Below are positions 57,639 to 64,000 of a DNA stretch of 64,000 nucleotides, one piece after another. The stretch lies in assembly GCA_016721085.1 (NCBI GenBank), contig JADKJI010000010.1, forward strand, positions 142,329-206,328. Reading direction: 5' to 3'. Made by a program: the position numbers and the translations under genes. Positions within the stretch are counted from its first letter, which is position 1, and each line of letters begins with the position of its first letter. Source of the DNA: Chitinophagaceae bacterium (GTDB lineage: Bacteria; Bacteroidota; Bacteroidia; Chitinophagales; Chitinophagaceae). The notes beneath the pieces are model-generated. The model worked only from the letters and a program-made list of their open reading frames with translations. It made no database searches and was not told where the DNA came from.

Positions 57639-58853
57639 CTATTGTTTATATAGGGCAGATAAATCTCCTTTGCCAATCCCAATCTTATATCCATTTAGTG
57701 CTAATAACCGGAGGCATTCTTTCCAGATCCAGGCATGGGAGGTGAATAGTGCAGGTCCTGCCATATACTCTAGTTTATCCAATTCTTTAGGACCAGCCCT
57801 ATCCGGATTAATGACTTGTGACAGTGATTTGTTTCCAAATGCGTGATATGGGGCTTTGAGTAATAGTTGTACTACATCTGGCAGTGCTTTCACCGCTTGT
57901 CTGATAAGGTCGATGGATGGAAAGTTCACCAGATTGATATCGTAATCATTCATGAAAGATTCTTCTAACTGATCCCACGGACCAACACCATAGAATTGCC
58001 TGCACATTTCAATATTCATTAACACTCGGATATATGCAATTGGGTGAGGGTCATGTACATGATAAGCAAATACTGCTTGTGGAATACCACTTACAACATC
58101 ATGAAGTGCTGCAACAGCGGCAAAGCCAGTATGTACAAAAGCAAAAGCATCTGCTGCCATTTCTGATGACCAGTTTCCAAAAGCCTGACCTATATGAGCA
58201 GGGTGATTCACCAGCTTTGTATTGAGTGCTATCGATAATTCTTCATTCCAGTTAAGTATATGCGCTACCTGATGACCTGTTTCATGTATTATGGCAGTAG
58301 GACGAAGCAAATTGTGTTGAGTTACTTTTATAGCGGCTACTGGACTTATTTTTCCATCCCATAATCGTAATCCCGCCTTTAAAATAGAAGCGCCAACACC
58401 CTTTTCCACATAAGTTAGTACTGCAGGAACACTTCTCCCCAACGGCTGTAAAAGTTCGGTCATGCTTCTTTCACAGAGAATATCACAAGCCCTTAACAAT
58501 GCGGCGAGATTAGTAGTAGTACGAGAATTAATGGCAACTGTATAAAAATGGATTGTCTCTTCCGCTTTCAGATATCGATCTCGAAGCGTCAATAAGTTTC
58601 TCTTAATAGTTCGTAATGATGTAGGGTCTGACGCTGACTCCAATTGCTTTTTAAGGTTTGTAGCCAAAGCAATTACTTCGTTCACGCTACCTTGGAGGCT
58701 GTTTTTCAAAAGCAAGCCTAATTTGTGTTCTATACCATGCCATGCATTACCAGAAGCAAGGTTATCAAGTTGTGAAAGGCGAATTGCCGCCTGTTCCCAA
58801 TGGTTTACCTGGCGAGCCAGAGAACGCTGTATAGATTCACTTGTAGGGATCAT
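57639..58853 (-). CDS. Zinc metallopeptidase-like protein (HExxH)
   Basis: 404 residues without signal peptide. The zinc motif HETGHQVAHILN lies near residue 190, and the downstream acidic site WSSEMAADAFAF (about 45 residues on) is placed like the third zinc ligand of gluzincins. Its N-terminal half is helical (SIQRSLARQVNHWEQAAIRL). It begins 14 bases after the long helical gene, so they are coupled. It could process the giant hydrolase or be an effector in its own right; no family assigned. Confidence 0.7.
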   Translation of the reverse strand: MIPTSESIQRSLARQVNHWEQAAIRLSQLDNLASGNAWHGIEHKLGLLLKNSLQGSVNEVIALATNLKKQLESASDPTSLRTIKRNLLTLRDRYLKAEETIHFYTVAINSRTTTNLAALLRACDILCERSMTELLQPLGRSVPAVLTYVEKGVGASILKAGLRLWDGKISPVAAIKVTQHNLLRPTAIIHETGHQVAHILNWNEELSIALNTKLVNHPAHIGQAFGNWSSEMAADAFAFVHTGFAAVAALHDVVSGIPQAVFAYHVHDPHPIAYIRVLMNIEMCRQFYGVGPWDQLEESFMNDYDINLVNFPSIDLIRQAVKALPDVVQLLLKAPYHAFGNKSLSQVINPDRAGPKELDKLEYMAGPALFTSHAWIWKECLRLLALNGYKIGIGKGDLSALYKQ

Positions 58854-58867
58854 TTTTCTACGGTTGT

Positions 58868-61397
58868 TTAGTCGAATTTCTTCTCTGCAAGAATCTTAAT
58901 ATCCGGAGCTGTTAATTTTGGCAAACTCAAATCACTCAGGTTAGGAATAGAAAGGTTTCCTTTAAGTGAGTTGATAAGTGTTCTGATAGCACCCATTCCC
59001 TGAATATTCTTCCAAAATAATTTTACCGTAACACCATCCTGAGGTTCTGCCTGAGCAGACTTGAATTCAGCTGCTCTTGACTTAAAGAATGCGGCAATTG
59101 CTTCGTAGGCTTTATTGGCCACTGACTCTACTAATTGTTCAATAAGCTTACCAATTACATCTTTGCCAACAACTTTCCCTAGCAGATCCAGTGGTGCAAA
59201 TTGTTCTTCTTTGTCGGCTACATGCTCCAGATATAACTCTGGTATTGCCTCATGTATGATTTTTACTTTACTGGTTACATTTTTCAATAGCATTTCGTTC
59301 AGCACTTTCTTTACTGCATTTCGAATCGCTTGGGCTGCTCCAAGAAAGTCGTTTGGATTCAGTTTCTCCACTACATTTTTGGCATCTTCTTCACTGAAAT
59401 AATAATTGATACCTATTTCTGATTTTACAAATTCAATACTGCCTGAATATCTCCAGAATGGCTTTCTGTATTACTACCCGGAGCTCCTGCGTGCACATGA
59501 CCATGGCGCGACCTGTTTACTGGAGGGATCCGTAACCTGGCACCATCAATTTCCAGATAATAAAAACGCTTTGTCCAGCAATAGTACGATGGCGATTATT
59601 CAGATTTTGGTTAGTACTGTCTTTTCCTAAAGCTGGCTCTTTTAAAAGCAGGGCAGAAGCTTCTTTTGTTAACGGCTGTAATTGTATCCAGGATTTGGGC
59701 TGTCTTGCATTCATTCCAGGCAATGTTTCACAACGACTTATTCTGGGTAGCGTTGTGTTTTAGGTTTGGCCATATAGATGCACTTTTGCTTTTACTGGTT
59801 TGTTTGTATCAAGACCATATTTATCACGAAGAAAATTGGCAAGAGGCAATCCCCTGAAAGTTTTTACGCTATTCGCTGTTTGAAGGTCGAGTTGCTGATA
59901 TCGAATACGTGTATATTTCTTATAGAAATGAGCAGGTCCAACACGAGGCATTAACCCCAAGAGCCTTTGTATACTTGGGCGCAACTCTTCCTGATATATT
60001 GCAGAAAATTATTGGCCGCTGCTACTTCAAAAGCTTCCAACAATTGCATGGTAAGGTCTTCTGAATTATTCAGAGAAGCTTCATTCAGTTCTCCCATATT
60101 CTGGATGGTTTCCTGGATCGTATTGGCGATTGCTTCGTAGGCTATATCCGATTTCTGCAGTTCATAGGTTTCAAAGCCGATGGCACTCATCCCAACATCG
60201 ATTATACTACTTGCCAGTGGTTTGGCTACATTTTCAGGAACATATTTTTCTACCAGTTTTGCCAATAGTCCTGCCAAGAAATCAATCACACGTTGGCGCC
60301 CCCATAATTGTTATAGCAACTTTTATGATTGGTTGAAGAGCAAGAATTGCCGCCGGTAAAAAGCGTTCTATAGCTGGAGCAGGACTTTCGCCAGATTGCA
60401 GGCTTTTTAATTCACTTATAAATTGTTGTCTTGCTACATTTAGTGAAGGTTGATTATCTGAATAGCCAGGTTTCCGAACTGTTAGATCTTTCCAATGTTT
60501 CAGCACGACATTTCAAAGTCGGCTACGAGAGATTCAGCTTCAGATTCGGTAGGTGAAAACACGAGATGAGCAATGTGATTATCGAATTCTGTTTGTAAGG
60601 ATTCAAGTTCAAAATTCGCTTCATATGAAACTGCTGCTTCCTGGATTCCTGTTTCAAGGTTCAGGAATTTATGCGCTAGAGTTTGTGCATGAGGCTGGAG
60701 ATTTTTTGGGAGTTTGCCAATTGCAAACTTTAATACCTTATCTAGTAAGGGTTTAATAAGCCCTTTTATTTTTTTAAGGATCTGATTGATTGGGAGAAGC
60801 TTTCCGACTGCATTAATTCCCTTTTTTGCAAGATCAACCCCTTTTTTAACTACATTCTTGATTTTATTGAATACACCCCAAAAACTATTCCTGTGCAGGC
60901 GTGAAACTTGGTGATTAAATTCCATTGAGTCAAAGAATGGTCCCTTACTACTTTCAGAATGCTGCAAGATTATTTCCCGGAAAATGCTCCGCTGCTTTTT
61001 CAATCATCGCCTCTGCTTCGCGTAATACTGGTGAAAGGTATTCTCTTGCATTTTGGGTGGCAAAAGAATGTAGTTTGAACCCATAGCTACTTCATTAGAA
61101 ATCTTACCCATCCAGCTATCTTCCATTTCAGCTGCCAATTCATACATCACGTTTTCAAAATCCTTATCATTCAATTCCCCTAACAATTGTACATATTCTT
61201 CACCTGCTACACTTACTGTATTAGCAGCAGATGTGGTTTCATATGTCCTTGAAAAGGGACTATCAACTTCCATCATATAATTGGAATAGAAATTCCCCTT
61301 AGGCTCTGAAGTAGTTTTCATTTTCTTTTATTACTGGGATATCTGCAAATGGAGTTTCAAACTGACTCAACGCAGGGGATGAGCCGTTCATTGCCAT
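58868..61397 (-). CDS. Long helical protein of unknown function, about nine frameshifts
   Basis: About 843 residues when seven fragments are joined, from ATG 61397 (MAMNGSSPALSQFETPF) to the stop at 58868. Leader with SPF/TPF motifs (VDSPFSRTYETTS), then GEEYVQLLGELNDKDFENVM and REAEAMIEKAAEHFPGNN. Next come Lys-rich amphipathic helices (VVKKGVDLAKKGINAVGKLL, then KGLIKPLLDKVLKF) and ERFLPAAILALQPIIKVAIT. A more beta-rich part (YKKYTRIRYQQLDL, KAKVHLYGQT, RFYYLEIDGARLRIPPVNRS) precedes a second helical tail (FVKSEIGINYYFSEEDAKNV, then AIRNAVKKVL). I cannot assign a family. It resembles a scaffold or membrane-interacting toxin carrier, by inference only. Confidence 0.65.
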
Positions 61398-61467
61398 AAT
61401 TATTCATAATAGCTGAATTGATTTTATTGATGCAATAAATGTAGCCTTATCGGGGAGCGGGTTCCTA

Positions 61468-61483
61468 TCCCCCTAAAGGGGGA
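61468..61483. promoter_or_regulatory. Palindromic site ahead of the operon
   Basis: TCCCCC-TAAA-GGGGGA, perfectly symmetric arms, lies 11 bases downstream of the regulator stop and 70 bases upstream of the helical gene. It could be an operator for the LuxR-type protein or a short terminator of its gene; a T tract is absent. Confidence 0.5.
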
Positions 61484-61493
61484 TTTCATAAAA

Positions 61494-61937
61494 TTATTTT
61501 TCAAAGAAGGTTTGGTGGTAATAATTTATCAAAGCAGCAGTATTTTTTGCACCAGTTTTTTCGAGGATATTTTTTCTGTGAGATTTAACGGTCTCATAAC
61601 TGATAAATAGTTTTTCAGCAATATCATTATTAGTATGCCCTTGCATGATAAGTCCAACACCTCAATTTCTCTAATGCTTAATTTCTGATTATTGATTTGA
61701 ATATGAGTACCGATTTTTTTGCAACAGAAATTGAGTCTCTTTTACTTCACTTGTTTTTATTGTAATATCGAAGTGGATAGAAATTCCTGAAGATCGTGTA
61801 AGCGAAAAAATTTCCTGGATTTTTGCCAATAGCTGCTGTTCTGACTCGTGACACCATGTCTCTGAATCAAAAAACGGAATATCCCGTATTTCGTCTTGGG
61901 TAGACGACTTAATATGTATGCAAAGGCTGGTTGGCAT
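61494..61937 (-). CDS. LuxR/NarL-type DNA-binding regulator, two frameshifts
   Basis: About 147 residues. The N-terminal 80 residues have no recognised domain (no receiver or PAS). The C-terminus is a LuxR helix-turn-helix: KLSIREIEVLDLIMQGHTNN, then DIAEKLFISYETVKSHRKNI, then a LEKTGAKNTAALI end. Only the first 82 residues lie in one open frame; shifts near 61705 (seven-T run) and 61640 must be removed. It lies directly ahead of the giant operon on the same strand, so it is the probable activator. Confidence 0.8.
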
Positions 61938-62470
61938 ACAACATAGCAGATAAGGTTTAATAGAGAGGGTGGAAACCGTAATTGTAGGGAAGGATGATCT
62001 AATGGGATAGGAAGATACCGGAATAAATCAATTACCCATATACCACTTTGTGGTAAGGATAAATACCATGTTCAGGTTTCGCAATTTCACTAGCCCGCAT
62101 GTGCTTTTAACTATAATATAAGTGGCACTATTTTAATACGAATCTGATAGCGAATATAAATTCACTGATTAAAGGATACTAATTGAATATTAATGAGCAA
62201 TAGTTCACTCAAGTATTTCTTATTAGTAATATTTGATGTATGAGAAGGTGTTATTATTCATTAATTAATTTACTCCAATGAATATAATAATATCGATTTT
62301 ACTTTAACAAAGGTTATGTTAAGTGTTTTTGGAAATAATTTGAATTCAAAAGAAAAGGCGCAGGTATTACTCTAGCCTTCTACATTATTATATTCTTTTG
62401 TTTAATCAAACATATATTAATTGATCTACCGTTGAACTTTTGGTAGCCAATCTTTTAACACTATTCTCCA
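61938..62470. other. 533-base AT-rich intergenic region
   Basis: No ORF, RNA or dispersed repeat was seen. It includes the promoter of the LuxR-type gene and the region beyond the DUF1080 stop. Confidence 0.45.
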
Positions 62471-63400
62471 TTACTTCGCTGGCGTAATAATGATATTCCT
62501 ATACTCAATCGGCCCATGATCACCTTGCATCATTATTGGACCTGGTTGTCCTTCATTACTATCGATAGCGCCACCGGTGATGCCTGGAATTTCCTGATTA
62601 AATATGATTGTTTTGCCATTAAGGGCTACAGTAACAAATCTTCCAATTAAAGTGATATCATAGCTCTGCCATTCACCTGCTGGTTTTGCTGGAACTTCAT
62701 TCGGTTTTATGAAACCATAGATAGCACCGAGATCGCCTTTGGTTGGCTCCATTCCCATAGCATCATCTACCTGTACTTCATAGCGGCCACGCAGGTATAC
62801 ACCGCTATTACTTCCTGCAGGATAACGAAATTCGATATGTAATTTGAAATCAGTAAAAGTCTTTTCACTTCTGATATTGGCACCTGATTGAGGGCTTTTC
62901 AGTACTCCATTTTCTACTACCCACTGGTTGGTTTTTCCGAGAGCAGTCCAGCCAGTAAGGTCTTTGCCGTTGAACAATTTAATAGGAGATCCCCAGCTTA
63001 CTTTTCCTGAGCGGGACAAAGAAGGTGCGCGTACTCCAGTGAATGGCCATGTATTTCCATTAGGTAAGCGAACCGTTCCACTCATACTATCGCCATTAAC
63101 AGTTCCTTCTACAATATGGTCCATATTGGTATTCTCCCATTGTGCGGGTATAGCGAAATGGAATTTTCCATTATTATGAAACACTTCTGAAATAGGTCTT
63201 GCGCTTCCTCCATCGGCAACGAACTGTCCTACCAGGGTTTTAATTCCTGAATGACTCACTTCCAACCAAGATGGAGCTTTGCGATCTTTTTGGTGGAGGG
63301 TCAGGTCCCATCGGCCTTCGATAGCAGGAGCTTTTGGGGCTTCATGTTGTGCGGAGGCGGAGAGGGAGGCGAGGAGAAGGAGGGCGAGCAATTGTTTCAT
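62471..63400 (-). CDS. DUF1080 (3-keto-disaccharide hydrolase-like) exported protein
   Basis: About 309 residues from the ATG at 63400 (MKQLLALLLLASLSASAQ signal peptide); the frame extends 22 codons further but without family features. The DUF1080 concanavalin-like part covers the last two-thirds: PIKLFNGKDLTGWTALGK, then RYPAGSNSGVYLRGRYEVQV, and GPIMMQGDHGPIEYRNIIIT at the end. The first 110 residues form a separate beta domain (EGRWDLTLHQKDRKAPSWLE). Family members cleave 3-keto-glycosides or bind glycans in the periplasm. Confidence 0.9.
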   Translation of the reverse strand: MKQLLALLLLASLSASAQHEAPKAPAIEGRWDLTLHQKDRKAPSWLEVSHSGIKTLVGQFVADGGSARPISEVFHNNGKFHFAIPAQWENTNMDHIVEGTVNGDSMSGTVRLPNGNTWPFTGVRAPSLSRSGKVSWGSPIKLFNGKDLTGWTALGKTNQWVVENGVLKSPQSGANIRSEKTFTDFKLHIEFRYPAGSNSGVYLRGRYEVQVDDAMGMEPTKGDLGAIYGFIKPNEVPAKPAGEWQSYDITLIGRFVTVALNGKTIIFNQEIPGITGGAIDSNEGQPGPIMMQGDHGPIEYRNIIITPAK

Positions 63401-63923
63401 GTGAGAGTTTTGAGGGTATGAATTTAGGGAATTTAGTGAAGAATGACGCGATGTAGATGTAAACATTATGAGAAACAGGGAAAGCCAATTGAATTTGCGA
63501 TTTGTTTATTATTTTGTAACTGCTAAATCTCCTATGGCTATATTGAGAGGATAGTGTAATTTTATTATCTGTGATAAGTTAATTCATTCCAAATAAGTAT
63601 AATGGTATTGAATCAGTAGGATCTTCATATTATTGATTAGAAATGGGTTCTCAAAGTTTTACAATTTTCCATCATACTTCATAAAGGCCGCAGATATTTT
63701 ATCATATTCTTGCCTCAATAAATCATGAGCAGATAGAATATATCTTATGAAATTTCAAGGAGATATAAAATACGAGAATGATTTCAACCATAATTTGGGA
63801 AAACAACTCTTCTTTTCAGGGTTTTCCCTGTATTTAAAAGGAGATTTCTATTTTCGATTTTGCATAAACTAATTTGACTATTTTGCTTGACAAATAAATT
63901 TTATATTATGCCAACCAAAATTG
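63401..63923. other. 523-base AT-rich intergenic region
   Basis: No gene or dispersed repeat was seen; it holds the promoters of the divergent DUF1080 and 3'-terminal genes. Two ATGs near 63909 and 63924 open short frames. Confidence 0.45.
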
Positions 63924-64000
63924 ATGCAAACCGAAACTGATTACGAAAAGGGGTTAATTAGTCAGGGGGATCTCCTAAACGCCATCTCCGATTTTAACAA
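63924..64000 (+). CDS. Possible CDS, 3' end outside window
   Basis: An ATG at 63924 opens a frame that runs to the window edge (MQTETDYEKGLISQGDLLNA, then ISDFN). Twenty-five codons are too few to identify a family. A second ATG at 63909 in another frame stops after ten codons, and one indel could fuse the two. Confidence 0.35.
   Translation, partial: MQTETDYEKGLISQGDLLNAISDFN

Noticed and set aside
20014..61937. Broken genes considered as pseudogenes of a decaying region
   Set aside because: Motifs, catalytic residues and lengths are intact on both sides of each break. The breaks are single-base and random in position, unlike the accumulation of stops in real decay. Independent sequence would decide.
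1..64000. Search for tRNA, rRNA, insertion-sequence transposases and a replication origin
   Set aside because: No T-arm/anticodon architecture, rRNA blocks, transposase motifs or clustered origin boxes were recognised on either strand.

Overview
The window looks like a chromosomal segment of a Bacteroidota bacterium, probably Chitinophagaceae-like. It is AT-rich, and it carries a type IX secretion C-terminal domain, a SusC/TonB-like receptor, a DUF1080 protein, a secreted sulfatase, DUF1684, DUF3127 and SWIB proteins, and very few strong Shine-Dalgarno sequences. No rRNA, tRNA, transposase or CRISPR array was seen.

Layout. 1-4156 (+): unsaturated-uronate catabolism (kduI, kdgK, a DUF386 protein, eda, a hexuronate permease). 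4164-7415: DUF1684, a histone-tailed SWIB protein, TatD and TcdA. 7602-11757 (-): a complete ABC exporter operon (ATPase, membrane-fusion lipoprotein, FtsX-type permease, TolC). 12661-19530 (-): an eight-gene operon joining a SpeD homologue, two DUF4178 proteins, a 53-residue membrane peptide, DUF350, an aminopropyltransferase with a membrane domain, a flavoprotein amine-oxidase-like enzyme and a histidine-containing membrane protein. 20014-31027: a T9SS cargo protein, a queuosine-precursor transporter, a cyclase, a methyltransferase, a TspO-like protein, DUF1295, a Gfo/Idh/MocA oxidoreductase, a TonB receptor and an exported SAM hydrolase. 31116-39295 (-): a mannoside operon (GntR regulator, ROK kinase fused to mannose-6-phosphate isomerase, sugar porter, GH38 alpha-mannosidase). 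39362-50321: housekeeping and envelope genes separated by mosaic palindromic repeats. 50369-61937 (-): an unusual accessory operon behind a small LuxR-type regulator. It encodes a long helical protein, a metallopeptidase, a coiled-coil protein, an unknown 437-residue protein and a reconstructed polypeptide of about 1,820 residues. That last protein strings phospholipase-D, amidase, SleB-like and M15-like catalytic units between peptidoglycan-binding-like modules. 62471-63400: a DUF1080 protein.

A major caveat is the roughly 40 apparent single-base frameshifts, many at homopolymers, which split about 17 genes that otherwise look intact. They look like uncorrected sequencing indels rather than gene decay, so broken genes are reported as joined reading frames. 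The strongest candidates for something undescribed are the 50-62 kb envelope-attack operon and the 12-19 kb polyamine/membrane operon.
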